A stretch of 64,000 nt of DNA from Alloalcanivorax balearicus MACL04 (GTDB lineage Bacteria; Pseudomonadota; Gammaproteobacteria; Pseudomonadales; Alcanivoracaceae). The translations under genes and the position numbers were made by a program. The notes below the pieces were generated by a model. It ran no database searches and was not told where the DNA came from. It saw only the letters and a program-made list of their open reading frames with translations. The stretch covers positions 186,001 through 250,000 of the forward strand of contig NZ_ARXS01000002.1 in assembly GCF_025532145.1 (NCBI RefSeq). The letters run 5' to 3'. Of the stretch, positions 29,014 through 37,688 are shown in pieces (the stretch's first letter is position 1; every line of letters begins with the position of its first letter).

Positions 29014-30483
29014 TCAGATACCCGACCGTCTTCCTCCCTTCCCCCCAGCCAGCACCGCCATGGCCAGCGCCAGCAGCAACGTGGGCCAGACGCCGGCCAC
29101 CATGAACGGAGTCTGGCCCCGGCGCGGCTGGTATTCGCTGATCAGGACGCCACGCTCAAATTGCGGCAACCGGTCGCGTACCTGCCCGCGCGCGTCCACT
29201 ACGGCGGTGACACCGTTATTAGTGCCGCGCAACAGCCAGCGTCCGGTTTCCAGGGCGCGCAAACGGGTCATCTGAAAATGCTGCAGGGGTCCGGCGGAGT
29301 GGCCGAACCAGGCATCGTTACTGATGGTCAGCAGCACGTCCGCATTGCCGGTGCGCTGCGCTACCTGGGCTGGATAGAGCATCTCGTAGCAGATCGCCGG
29401 CGCGATCTCCTGGCCCAGGGCGAAAAGGTTGGGCTGGTCGGGGCTGCCGGGCGTGAAGCTGGACATGGGCAGATCGAAGAACGGAATCCATCCGCGAATC
29501 AGGCTCTCCAGCGGCACATATTCACCGAACGGTACCAGCTTCTGTTTGTGGTAAACACCGTCGTGACCGGAGCCCACCACCGCCACGCTGTTGTGGTAGC
29601 GCGGCGGATAGGTGCTGGCGTCGCGCCAGGGCAGACCGCTGATCAGGGCCCCGCCTTTGGCGGCGATCCGTTCGCCTTCGCCATCCACGAAGCCGCGAAT
29701 ATCCTGATAGAACTCGATCATCGCCGATTCCGGCCAGATCACCAGGGTGTCCTCCGGCAGGTTGGCGGTGAGCGAGTGATAAATCTCCTGGGTCTCGTCA
29801 CGCATGGTGACCAGCCACTTCAGATCCTGCGGAATATTGCCCTGTACCAACGCCACCTGTTGGCGAGGGCCGGAAGGGTGGGTGAAGGCATGGCGCCCGG
29901 CCAGCAGGCCCGCGGTCACCAGGATCAGTACCACCGCCAGAGCCGCCCCGGCGCTTACCCGTGGCCGCGCCAGATCCACCGCCGTGGCGGCGGCCAGTAC
30001 CAGTGTCAGAGTCAGGAGCCAGACGCCGCCCAGTGGCGCCAGCCCGGCCAGTGGCGTATCAATGGCGGCGTAACCGGCATAGAGCCAGGGGAAGCCGGTC
30101 AGCAGCCCGCCACGCACCCAGTCCAGCACCAACCAGGTACCGGCGAAGACCATGGCGCGGGTGCCGCGCCGCTTGGTGAACCAGAAAGCCAGCCCATAAA
30201 ACAGCGCCAATCCCATGGCGAACAAAGCGGTGAACGGAATCGACATCGACAACGGCATGAAGCCGTAGTCGGTCATCGAGACGTGCAGCCAGCTGATGCC
30301 AAACCCGAACATGCCGACGCCATACAGCCAGCCAGCGGTGAAAGCGCGGCCCGGGGTTGGCGACCGTACCAGAGCCGTATAACCCAGAGCGGCGCTGACC
30401 AACACCAGCGGCCACAGATCGTAGGGGGCAAAGGCGAGGGGAAACAGTAGCCCCGCGATCAGGGCGAGCAGCAGGTTGGGCAT
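29014..30483 (-). CDS. lnt: Apolipoprotein N-acyltransferase
   Basis: This inner-membrane enzyme adds the third acyl chain to lipoproteins. The first roughly 200 residues are hydrophobic helices. The nitrilase-like periplasmic domain carries the Glu-Lys-Cys triad in VIWPESAMIEF, HKQKLVPFGEYVPLE and PAICYEML (about C365). The ATG at 30483 (MPNLLLALIAG) gives 489 aa. The longer frame adds a non-family extension. In E. coli it directly follows ybeX (corC). Here cynS on the opposite strand separates them. Confidence 0.96.
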   Translation of the reverse strand: MPNLLLALIAGLLFPLAFAPYDLWPLVLVSAALGYTALVRSPTPGRAFTAGWLYGVGMFGFGISWLHVSMTDYGFMPLSMSIPFTALFAMGLALFYGLAFWFTKRRGTRAMVFAGTWLVLDWVRGGLLTGFPWLYAGYAAIDTPLAGLAPLGGVWLLTLTLVLAAATAVDLARPRVSAGAALAVVLILVTAGLLAGRHAFTHPSGPRQQVALVQGNIPQDLKWLVTMRDETQEIYHSLTANLPEDTLVIWPESAMIEFYQDIRGFVDGEGERIAAKGGALISGLPWRDASTYPPRYHNSVAVVGSGHDGVYHKQKLVPFGEYVPLESLIRGWIPFFDLPMSSFTPGSPDQPNLFALGQEIAPAICYEMLYPAQVAQRTGNADVLLTISNDAWFGHSAGPLQHFQMTRLRALETGRWLLRGTNNGVTAVVDARGQVRDRLPQFERGVLISEYQPRRGQTPFMVAGVWPTLLLALAMAVLAGGKGGRRSGI

Positions 30484-30581
30484 GGCTATCCGTGGTTCCC
30501 GGCTAAGGTCATAGGGCAAGCATGATGACGCCACGTTATACGCAAATTAACCGCCTTGCGCCATGGGCTCATATCTCTGAG

Positions 30582-30598
30582 TTGGTATGGAGCTTGCA
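30582..30598 (+). promoter_or_regulatory. Possible sigma-54 (-24/-12) promoter upstream of cynS
   Basis: TTGGTATGGAGCTTGCA has GG and GC separated by exactly 10 bases. The -12 half TTGCA fits the consensus fully, and the -24 half matches 5 of 7 positions of TGGCACG. It is about 87 bases upstream of the cynS start. Nitrogen control of cyanate use would make sense, but I found no clear NtrC site. Confidence 0.45.
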
Positions 30599-30684
30599 AT
30601 GCTTAGTTTGGGAGAAAGCTTGTCATTGAGTTGGGCACCTCGATTTTATTTAACAGGGGCTTTCAATTAACAGGAGAGAGAACC

Positions 30685-31125
30685 GTGGATAAGCAGCAAA
30701 TGACGGGCATCATCGTGACCACCAAAGCCGGCCGGGGCCTGACATGGGAAAAAATGGGCGAGGACCTGGGGATGTCGCCGGTGTGGCTGGCGTCCGCCTG
30801 CCTCGGCATGAACGGCGCGCCGCCGGAAAAAGCCAGGGCGATCACCGAGTATCTGGGCCTGGATCAGGACGTGGCCAAGGCGCTGGAAGCCTTTCCCACC
30901 AAGGTCTGGGATCAGACCGTGCCCACTGACCCGTTGATTTACCGGTTCTATGAAATCGCCGGTGTGTATGGCACCACGCTGAAGGAAGTGATCCAGGAAA
31001 AATTCGGTGACGGCATCATGAGCGCCATCGACTTCACCATGGAAGTGGACAAACAGGAAGACCCCAAGGGGGACCGCGTAGTGGTGACCATGAACGGGAA
31101 GTTTCTGCCGTACAAGCACTGGTGA
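30685..31125 (+). CDS. cynS: Cyanate hydratase (cyanase)
   Basis: This enzyme converts cyanate plus bicarbonate to ammonia and CO2 in the cytosol as a decamer. At 146 aa it is complete. Catalytic residues correspond to R87 and E90 in LIYRFYEIAG and S113 in GIMSAIDF (R96, E99 and S122 in E. coli numbering). The N-terminal helical domain is a degenerate helix-turn-helix typical of CynS. The start is a GTG at 30685, with AGGAGAGAG placed ideally upstream. The next in-frame ATG is five codons later. There are no cyanate transporter or CynR genes beside it. It sits alone on the plus strand between lnt and corC. Confidence 0.96.
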   Translation: MDKQQMTGIIVTTKAGRGLTWEKMGEDLGMSPVWLASACLGMNGAPPEKARAITEYLGLDQDVAKALEAFPTKVWDQTVPTDPLIYRFYEIAGVYGTTLKEVIQEKFGDGIMSAIDFTMEVDKQEDPKGDRVVVTMNGKFLPYKHW

Positions 31126-31183
31126 TAAGGGGGCGCGGTCGGCGAAGAAAGAGCCTGGTGGTGGGGTTTTCCGTCGGAGGCGG

Positions 31184-31276
31184 GGCTACGAAGCCACTGT
31201 GGGAGCTTGCCTGCAAGCGAATGGGCTTTCGGGCCCCAAGATTCGCTTGCAGGCAAGCTCCCACAGTGGCTCCGCT
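31184..31276. repeat. REP-like inverted repeat, copy 2
   Basis: It has the same arms as the copy at 2215, with core GTGGGAGCTTGCCTGCAAGC facing its complement around a GGCTTTCGGGCCCCAAG spacer. It lies between the convergent cynS and corC genes, where such hairpins may also end transcription. Confidence 0.85.
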
Positions 31277-31300
31277 TTGTTCCGGAAGAGCGCGGGGGGA

Positions 31301-32176
31301 TTACTCCGGTGAGGCGTCCAGAGCCGGATCATCCTGCCGGTGAGTCACCCGCAGCAAACGGATTGTGCGGCCGTCCGCGCTTAGCACGGTGAACTGGAAC
31401 GGCCCCAGATCGATGGACTCTTCGCGTCCGGGCAGGCGGCCGAAGGCGTGCATCACCAGACCGCCGATGGTGTCGAACTCCTCGTCGCTGAGCTCGCACT
31501 GAAAGTGTTCGTTGAAATCCTCGATTGGCGTCAGGGCCTTGACCGTGTGCTCGCCGTTCTCCAGATCCTTGATCAGGTAATCGTCTTCCTCGATGTCGTG
31601 CTCATCCTCGATCTCGCCGACGATCTGTTCCAGCACGTCCTCGATGGTGACCAGGCCGGCGATACCGCCGTACTCGTTGACCACGATGGCCATGTGATTC
31701 TTGGTGATACGGAATTCCCGCAGTAGTGAATCCAGGCGCTTGGACTCGGGGACCACCATGGCGGAGCGCACATGATCCTTGATCTGGAAGCGCTCCATGC
31801 GGGCCGGCTCCAGAATCAACGCCAGCAGATCCTTGGCCAGCAGGATACCAATGACTTCGTCCGGATCGTCGCCGATGACCGGGAAGCGGCTGTGGGCGCA
31901 TTCGATGATGGTGGGCAGGAAATCGCGGGGGTCGCTGCTGGCACGGATGCTGACCATCTGCGTGCGAGGGATGAGAATTTCCCGGACCTGCATGTCGCTG
32001 ACGCCGATAGCGCCTTCGATGATGCCAAGCGTGTCGCCGTCAATGACGTGACTGTCGCGCATGGAGCGCATCAGATCCAGCAATTCCTCCCGGGAGCCGG
32101 GAGTGGAAGTGAAGAACTGGCCAACGCGCTCCAACCAACTTCGACCGTTGTTCTGGTCTGAATAGTCGTCCGACAT
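31301..32176 (-). CDS. corC: CorC/YbeX-type CBS-domain protein
   Basis: This 291-aa soluble protein has two CBS domains (about 65-190: LIPRTQMVSIRASSDPRDFL, and GIAGLVTIEDVLEQIVGEIEDE) and a C-terminal CorC_HlyC transporter-associated domain (about 205-285: FNEHFQCELSDEEFDTIGGLVMHAFGRLPGREESI). Members are linked to Mg/Co efflux and, in the ybeXYZ-lnt operon, to ribosome and heat-stress functions. It lies 47 bp after ybeY. Confidence 0.94.
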   Translation of the reverse strand: MSDDYSDQNNGRSWLERVGQFFTSTPGSREELLDLMRSMRDSHVIDGDTLGIIEGAIGVSDMQVREILIPRTQMVSIRASSDPRDFLPTIIECAHSRFPVIGDDPDEVIGILLAKDLLALILEPARMERFQIKDHVRSAMVVPESKRLDSLLREFRITKNHMAIVVNEYGGIAGLVTIEDVLEQIVGEIEDEHDIEEDDYLIKDLENGEHTVKALTPIEDFNEHFQCELSDEEFDTIGGLVMHAFGRLPGREESIDLGPFQFTVLSADGRTIRLLRVTHRQDDPALDASPE

Positions 32177-32223
32177 CAGGGGTAATGCTCCATGTTATGG
32201 TTTCGATGTTATCGGTTTGTGAA

Positions 32224-32712
32224 TTATGGGGGCAACGAGTTATACGGATCCGGAAAGCCCTGGCCGGCAAGAGCGAGAATTTCCAGGGATTCCATCTGTT
32301 CGGCGTCGTCATCGTCGATATGATCGTAACCCAGCAGATGGAGTACGCCGTGGACGACCATATGCGCCCAGTGCGCTTCCACGGTTTTGTTTTGTTCGGC
32401 GGCCTCGCGCCGGACCACGTCCGCGCAAATAATGATATCCCCCAGCAGCGGGGCGATGGCGTCATCGGGCAGGCCTTCGGGCATGTCGAAGGGGAAGGAC
32501 AGCACATTGGTGGGTTTGTCCTTGCCCCGGTAGTCACGGTTGAGAACGCGGATTTCCTCGTCGTCGACGATCCGCAGAGTGATATCCCCGACGACACCGC
32601 CGGCCGCTTCCGCCGCGGCCAGAGCCCAGCGTTGCAGGTCGCTCTCGTCCGGTGCGTCCGGGGCATCCGTGGCCCACTGGATATCAACGGTTGGGGTCGG
32701 TATTCCGTTCAT
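32224..32712 (-). CDS. ybeY: Endoribonuclease YbeY
   Basis: This single-strand endoribonuclease works in 16S rRNA 3'-end maturation and 70S quality control. The zinc motif [11 protein letters not shown] is near residues 112-122 of 162. Preceding it are [20 protein letters not shown] and [12 protein letters not shown]. The ATG at 32712 ([13 protein letters not shown]) falls inside the end of ybeZ with a 29-base overlap, so the two are translationally linked. Confidence 0.96.
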   Translation of the reverse strand: MNGIPTPTVDIQWATDAPDAPDESDLQRWALAAAEAAGGVVGDITLRIVDDEEIRVLNRDYRGKDKPTNVLSFPFDMPEGLPDDAIAPLLGDIIICADVVRREAAEQNKTVEAHWAHMVVHGVLHLLGYDHIDDDDAEQMESLEILALAGQGFPDPYNSLPP

Positions 32713-33673
32713 GACGGTCGTAAGCTTCCACGATACGTTGAACCAGCGGGTGGCGAACCACGTCGCGGCTATCGAAACGGGTGACGCCGATGTCCTGTTC
32801 ATCGGCCAGCACTTCGAGGGCGTTGACCAGCCCCGAGCGCTGGTGGCGCGGCAGGTCCACCTGGGTGACGTCACCGGTGATCACCGCCCGGGAACCGAAG
32901 CCGATCCGGGTCAGGAACATTTTCATTTGTTCCGGTGTGGTGTTCTGGGCTTCGTCCAGGATCACGAAACTGCCGTTCAGGGTGCGTCCGCGCATGTACG
33001 CCAGTGGCGCCACTTCGATGACGTTGCGATCCATCAGTTTGGCCACGTTTTCGAATCCCAGCATTTCATAGAGCGCGTCGTAAAGCGGGCGCAGGTAAGG
33101 ATCGATTTTCTCCGCCAGATCCCCGGGCAGAAAACCCAGTTTCTCGCCCGCCTCCACCGCCGGCCGTACCAGCAGAATACGCTGGATCTCGGCACGCTCC
33201 ATGGCGTCCACGGCGCAGGCCACCGCCAGCCAGGTCTTGCCGGTGCCGGCCGGTCCAATACCGAAATTGATGTCGTGACGGCGGATATTGCGCACGTATT
33301 CCCGTTGATGGGCACCACGCGGCCGGATACGAGTGCGTTTGGTGCGGATCACCATCTCGTCACTGGGGAAGGCCACGGTATTGTCCAGCTTGTCGGTCAG
33401 ACCGGATTGCTGCAGATGCAAATGGACCAGCTCCGGCGTGATGTCGGTGCCGTCCACGGTTTGATCGTAAAGATCGTGCAGAACGGAACTGGCGGCCTTT
33501 ACCGAACGCTCGTCACCGGACAGATGAAATTCATTGCCACGATTGTGGATATCCACGCTCAGACGTTTGGCGATCTGCTTGATGTGCTCGTCCAGCCGGC
33601 CACAGAGATTGGCGAGCCGCTGGGAATCGTAGGGTTCGAGACGGAGTTTCTGGGAAGCGAGTGGTGTGTCCAA
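32684..33673 (-). CDS. ybeZ: PhoH-like ATPase YbeZ
   Basis: This cytosolic P-loop ATPase partners YbeY. Walker A is [11 protein letters not shown] and Walker B is [43 protein letters not shown] is characteristic. At 329 aa it aligns with E. coli YbeZ from [16 protein letters not shown] onward. The start appears to be a TTG at 33673 (no ATG or GTG fits the family N-terminus), so the exact start is uncertain. In E. coli miaB lies directly upstream. Here the sulfate importer genes separate them. Confidence 0.93.
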   Translation of the reverse strand: MDTPLASQKLRLEPYDSQRLANLCGRLDEHIKQIAKRLSVDIHNRGNEFHLSGDERSVKAASSVLHDLYDQTVDGTDITPELVHLHLQQSGLTDKLDNTVAFPSDEMVIRTKRTRIRPRGAHQREYVRNIRRHDINFGIGPAGTGKTWLAVACAVDAMERAEIQRILLVRPAVEAGEKLGFLPGDLAEKIDPYLRPLYDALYEMLGFENVAKLMDRNVIEVAPLAYMRGRTLNGSFVILDEAQNTTPEQMKMFLTRIGFGSRAVITGDVTQVDLPRHQRSGLVNALEVLADEQDIGVTRFDSRDVVRHPLVQRIVEAYDRHERNTDPNR

Positions 33674-33718
33674 GTTGGGAAGCGAGGCCCCGCGGGCGGT
33701 TGCGATGGATTCAGCATA

Positions 33719-33739
33719 CCCCGAAAAGCGCTTTCGGGG
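33719..33739. terminator. Hairpin between cysA and ybeZ (inner)
   Basis: CCCCGAAA and TTTCGGGG form an 8-bp stem with a 5-nt loop. It has no U-tract, so termination efficiency is uncertain. Together with the hairpin at 33760 it fills the cysA-ybeZ gap and may insulate ybeZ from the sulfate operon. Confidence 0.4.
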
Positions 33740-33759
33740 GAAGATTTCCCGGCACTGTA

Positions 33760-33781
33760 GCCTGCCCGCCGGGGGGCAGGC
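33760..33781. terminator. Hairpin just after cysA (outer)
   Basis: GCCTGCCC and GGGCAGGC pair perfectly with a 6-nt loop, starting 9 bases beyond the cysA stop. No U-tract follows on the minus strand. Confidence 0.45.
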
Positions 33782-33790
33782 AAGAGGGAC

Positions 33791-34885
33791 TCAGGCCGGC
33801 GCCACCTGGGGGCCCAGATCACCGTCGCAGGTGACCGTTTGCAGCCGCCGGGGCAGCAGGTACAAGGCGGGCTGCCGGTCAGGCTGGAGCGCGTCCCAGC
33901 GCACCCGGTCCAGCTCCACTTCAAGCACTTCAGCGCCCCAGCCCTGGGGTTCCAGCTCCACCGTCACGGTGCCGCCGAACACGCTGCGTCCGGCCACTCG
34001 TACCGGCAAATGAGCGGCTTCGGTGGGCGCCGCCGCCAGTTCCGCTTCGTGGGGGCGCAGATAGAGCGTGAGGGCGCCGTCCGGGCAGGCGCCCTGGGTA
34101 TCGAGACGCAGAAAAGCGTCGCCGGAGCGCCAGTTATGGCCATCGTAGAGCCCTTCCAGGCTGTTGATGTGGCCGAGGAAATCAAACACGAAGCGGCTGG
34201 CCGGCTGCTCGTACACCTGCAGCGGCGACCCCATCTGTTCCACCCGGCCCTGGCTCATCACCACCACCTTGTCGGAGACCTCCATGGCCTCTTCCTGGTC
34301 ATGGGTGACGAAGATGCTGGTCACCGAGATCTGCTCATGCAGACGCCGCAGCCAACGGCGCAAATCCTTGCGCACCTTGGCGTCCAGCGCGCCGAACGGC
34401 TCGTCCAGCAGCAGCACCTCCGGTTTCAGCGCCAGCGCCCGGGCCAGCGCCACTCTCTGCTTCTGGCCGCCGGACAGTTGCGCGGGGTAACGCCCGGCCA
34501 GATTGTCCAGTTGTACCAGACTCAGCAATTCCCGCACCCGGTCACGAATGTCCCTGCGGGAGGGGCGCTCGGCGCGCGGTAACAGGCGCAGTCCGAAGGC
34601 AATATTGTCGGCCACGGTGAGGTGCCGGAACAGGGCGTATTGCTGGAATACGAATCCGACGCGGCGGCGGCGTGCGTCCAGATGAGTGACGTCCTCATTG
34701 TTGAACAGCACCCGCCCGCCGTCCGCCCGTTCCAGGCCGGCGATGATCCGCAGCAGCGTGGTCTTGCCGGAACCGGACGGTCCCAGCAGCCCCACCAATT
34801 GGTTGGTGGGCACGTCCAGGGAGATGTCGTGCAAGGCGGTGAAGGCGCCGAAGGATTTGCGGATGTTCTCGACCTGAATGCTCAC
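33791..34885 (-). CDS. cysA: Sulfate/thiosulfate ABC transporter ATPase CysA
   Basis: This is the cytosolic ATPase of the sulfate importer. Walker A is [11 protein letters not shown], the signature is [15 protein letters not shown], Walker B is [12 protein letters not shown] and the H-loop is [16 protein letters not shown] regulatory TOBE-like C-domain follows (YLRPHEAEL, then [18 protein letters not shown]). The start is GTG at 34885 ([13 protein letters not shown]), giving 364 aa, the same size as E. coli CysA. The longer open frame is a shadow over cysW. It lies 14 bp after cysW. Confidence 0.96.
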   Translation of the reverse strand: MSIQVENIRKSFGAFTALHDISLDVPTNQLVGLLGPSGSGKTTLLRIIAGLERADGGRVLFNNEDVTHLDARRRRVGFVFQQYALFRHLTVADNIAFGLRLLPRAERPSRRDIRDRVRELLSLVQLDNLAGRYPAQLSGGQKQRVALARALALKPEVLLLDEPFGALDAKVRKDLRRWLRRLHEQISVTSIFVTHDQEEAMEVSDKVVVMSQGRVEQMGSPLQVYEQPASRFVFDFLGHINSLEGLYDGHNWRSGDAFLRLDTQGACPDGALTLYLRPHEAELAAAPTEAAHLPVRVAGRSVFGGTVTVELEPQGWGAEVLEVELDRVRWDALQPDRQPALYLLPRRLQTVTCDGDLGPQVAPA

Positions 34886-34899
34886 TTTCTGGCTTTCCT

Positions 34900-35700
34900 T
34901 TAAACGCGTTGACGCCATTCCAGCACGGTTTTCAGTAACAATGTGACCAGGGCCATGGCGGCCAGCAGTCCGGCGGCGGTGAAGGCGCCGACGGTGTTGT
35001 AGTCCTCGTGCAGCATCTGGATCAACAGCGGCAGGGTCAAGGTCTCGCCGCGAATCAGGCCGGACACCACGCTGACCGCGCCGAATTCCCCCACCGCCCG
35101 GGCGTTGGTCAAGATCACCCCGTACAGCAGCGCCCAACGGATCTTCGGCAGGGTAACGTACCAGAACACCTGCCAGCCGGAGGCGCCCATCAGCACCGCG
35201 GCTTCCTCTTCCTCCGGGCCCTGGGACTGCATCAGGGGAATCAATACCCGGGCCACATAGGGGCAGGACACAAAAATAGTGACCATGACCATACCCGGAA
35301 GGGCGAACATCAGTTGCACGTCGATGTCCGCGAGCCATCCCCCGAGCAGTCCCTGACTGCCATACACCACCAGGTAACAGAGGCCGGCCACCACCGGCGA
35401 CATGGCGAAGGGGATATCAATCAGGGTGGTCAATAGCTTGCGGCCGCGGAATTCAAAGCGGGTTACGCACCAGGCCAACAGGATGCCGAACACCAGATTG
35501 ACCGGCACGGTAATCAGTGCCACCACCACGGTGAGACGGATCGCATGACCCATGTCGTTGCTGGTCAACGCCTCCATGACCGGGGCCAGACCATGGGCGA
35601 AGGCCTGATGCAGAATCAACAGCAGCGGCAATACCAGCATCAGAATGACGGTGGCGAAGGCGGCGGCGATCAATAGCCATTGATGTGCGTATCGTGGCAT
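34900..35700 (-). CDS. cysW: Sulfate ABC transporter permease CysW
   Basis: This inner-membrane permease has about six helices and the EAA loop [28 protein letters not shown], preceded by [16 protein letters not shown], a CysW mark. I take the ATG at 35700 ([14 protein letters not shown]), giving 266 aa. An in-frame GTG at 35715 would overlap cysT. It heterodimerises with CysT and couples to CysA. Confidence 0.95.
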   Translation of the reverse strand: MPRYAHQWLLIAAAFATVILMLVLPLLLILHQAFAHGLAPVMEALTSNDMGHAIRLTVVVALITVPVNLVFGILLAWCVTRFEFRGRKLLTTLIDIPFAMSPVVAGLCYLVVYGSQGLLGGWLADIDVQLMFALPGMVMVTIFVSCPYVARVLIPLMQSQGPEEEEAAVLMGASGWQVFWYVTLPKIRWALLYGVILTNARAVGEFGAVSVVSGLIRGETLTLPLLIQMLHEDYNTVGAFTAAGLLAAMALVTLLLKTVLEWRQRV

Positions 35701-35711
35701 GCGAGTTCCCG

Positions 35712-36551
35712 TCACAGTCCGTGCCAGCGTTTCACCAAGCGGGCCTGCAATCCCTGAATGCCGAACAGCAATACCAGGGAGGCCAGCAGGATTATCGAGG
35801 CGAGGGCGCTGGCGGCGGCGAAGTCGTACTCTTCCAGGCGGATATTCACCAGCAGCGACACGATCTCGGTCTCGTACGGCAGGTTACCGGCAATGAAGAT
35901 GACGCCGCCGTATTCACCCAGGCTGCGGGTAAAGGCCAGGCCGGTGCCGGTGAGCAGAGCCGGCATCACCTGGGCCAGTATCACCTTGCGGAACGACGCC
36001 AGCGGTGAGGCGCCCAGGGTGGCGGCGGCCTCTTCCAGATCCGGGGTAAGGTCTTCCAGTACCGGTTGTACCGCCCGCACCACAAAGGGCAGGCTGGTGA
36101 AGCTCATGGCAATCATGATACCGACCCAGGTATAGGACACCTGGATGCCGGCCAGGCTAAACCATTGACCGAGCCAGCCGTTATCGGCGAACAGGGCGGC
36201 CAGGGTCAGGCCGGCCACCGCCGTGGGCAAAGCGAACGGTAGATCCACCAGCGCTTCCATCAGCCGCCGGCCGGGAAAGCGATAGCGGGTGATCACCCAG
36301 GCCAGCAGCAGGCCGACAATGGCGTTGATGACACTGGCGCCAGCGGCGGAAAGCACTGTGACCTTGAAACTGGCGATGCTGCGCGGATCGGTGATCACAT
36401 TCCAGTAGGTATCCCAGCCCATGCCGGACACATGTACCGCCAGACCGGACAGGGGCAGCAGGATCACCAGGCAGATAAACAGCACGCTCAGCGAAAAGCT
36501 GAGCGTGAAACCTGGCAGAACCGAGTGGCGGGTGCGCAGCAGAGCGGTCAA
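35712..36551 (-). CDS. cysT: Sulfate ABC transporter permease CysT (CysU)
   Basis: This 279-aa permease has the CysT pattern SVLPGFTLSFSLSVLFICLVILLPLSGL, ITRYRFPGRRLMEALVDLPFALPTAVAGLTL and LGEYGGVIFIAGNLPYETEI. The start is a TTG at 36551, directly abutting the sbp stop, with GGAG upstream. No ATG or GTG would keep the conserved N-terminus. It pairs with CysW. Confidence 0.95.
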   Translation of the reverse strand: MTALLRTRHSVLPGFTLSFSLSVLFICLVILLPLSGLAVHVSGMGWDTYWNVITDPRSIASFKVTVLSAAGASVINAIVGLLLAWVITRYRFPGRRLMEALVDLPFALPTAVAGLTLAALFADNGWLGQWFSLAGIQVSYTWVGIMIAMSFTSLPFVVRAVQPVLEDLTPDLEEAAATLGASPLASFRKVILAQVMPALLTGTGLAFTRSLGEYGGVIFIAGNLPYETEIVSLLVNIRLEEYDFAAASALASIILLASLVLLFGIQGLQARLVKRWHGL

Positions 36552-37553
36552 TTAACGCAGGCTCCGCGCCTGGGCTTGCAGCTTGTCGAGGATGCCGCCG
36601 GAGGCGAAATGCTGATCGGTCACTTTTTCCCAGGAGCCGAAGTAGTCTTCCACCTTCAACAATTTCACCGGCGGGAAGCGGTCGGCGGTTTCCTCCACCA
36701 CTTTCTCGTTGTGCACACGGTAGTTGAAGGACGCCAGCAGCCGCTGGATCTCTTCGCTGTAGAGGTAGTCCAGGTAGGCGGTGGCCACCTTGCGGGTACC
36801 TTTCTCGTCCACCACCTTGTCCACCACGGTGACCGGGAATTCGGCCAGAACCGAGGTCTTCGGTACCACCACTTCGTAGTCGCCGGTGCCGTATTCCTTG
36901 CGGATGTTGTTCACCTCGGACTCGAAGCTGATCAGTACGTCGCCGATTTCCCGTTCGGCGAAGGTGACGGTGGCGGCGCGGCCACCGGAGTCGAACACCG
37001 ACACATTGGACAGGAAGCGGGCCATATAGTCCTTGACCTTCTCCTCGTCACCGTCAAAACGTTCCACCGCGCTCATCCAGGCGGCCAGATAGGTGTAGCG
37101 GCCGTTGCCGGAGGTTTTCGGGTTGGGGAACACCACATCGACGTTGTCCCGGGCCAGATCGGCCCAGCCCTGGATGTTCTTCGGGTTGCCCTTGCGCACC
37201 AGAAAGGCGGTGGTGGAGTAGTAAGGGCTGGAATTGTTCGGCAGTCGCTGATTCCAGTCCGCCGGAATCAGATTGCCCAGATCGTGCAGGACATTGACGT
37301 CGGTGACCTGGTTGAAGGTCACCACATCGGCCTTCAGGCCCTGCAGGATGGCGCGGGCCTGCTTGGAGGAACCGGCATGGGACTGCTTGATGGTGACGTC
37401 CTCGCCGGTCTCCGCCTTCCAGTGCTCCTGGAATTTCGGGTTGATGGCGGCGAACAGTTCCCGGGCGATGTCGTAGGAACTGTTCAACAGGGTTTGTTGC
37501 GCGGTTCCCAGCGAGGCCAGGGACAGCAGGACGGCGGTCAGCAAGACGCGCAT
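36552..37553 (-). CDS. sbp: Periplasmic sulfate-binding protein
   Basis: This 333-aa secreted binding protein delivers sulfate (or thiosulfate) to CysTWA. A short signal peptide ends in SLGTAQ, then [51 protein letters not shown] and [18 protein letters not shown] follow, all typical of Sbp/CysP. It is first in the sbp-cysT-cysW-cysA operon. A dyad operator and promoter-like sequence lie just upstream. Confidence 0.95.
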   Translation of the reverse strand: MRVLLTAVLLSLASLGTAQQTLLNSSYDIARELFAAINPKFQEHWKAETGEDVTIKQSHAGSSKQARAILQGLKADVVTFNQVTDVNVLHDLGNLIPADWNQRLPNNSSPYYSTTAFLVRKGNPKNIQGWADLARDNVDVVFPNPKTSGNGRYTYLAAWMSAVERFDGDEEKVKDYMARFLSNVSVFDSGGRAATVTFAEREIGDVLISFESEVNNIRKEYGTGDYEVVVPKTSVLAEFPVTVVDKVVDEKGTRKVATAYLDYLYSEEIQRLLASFNYRVHNEKVVEETADRFPPVKLLKVEDYFGSWEKVTDQHFASGGILDKLQAQARSLR

Positions 37554-37594
37554 CTCGGGCTCCTTGAATGGTGAGTCATAAAGGGCTCATTTTA

Positions 37595-37630
37595 TATAAC
37601 CAATCCTGAGGTTAAAGAGGGTTGGTTATA
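37595..37630. promoter_or_regulatory. Perfect dyad upstream of sbp, candidate sulfur-regulator operator
   Basis: TATAACCAA (37595-37603) and TTGGTTATA (37622-37630) are exact reverse complements separated by 18 bp. The arm nearest sbp overlaps an AT-rich -10-like TAAAAT. TTGGTTATA also occurs at the promoter of the sulfide-oxidation operon. A CysB-type regulator is the natural guess. Confidence 0.55.
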
Positions 37631-37688
37631 CCAAATTGCCATTCGCATATGCGTTTAATCGTATCCGGTGCCGTTCAGCCCCCGGGGA

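Noticed and set aside
29161-30450. 429-aa plus-strand frame
   Set aside because: It is antisense to lnt. Its His/Gln/Arg-rich text is typical of complementary strands of membrane-protein genes.
31184-31276. Transposon terminal repeats
   Set aside because: The two arms are adjacent hairpin arms with a 20-bp spacer and recur with the same layout at three other places, which fits REP elements instead.
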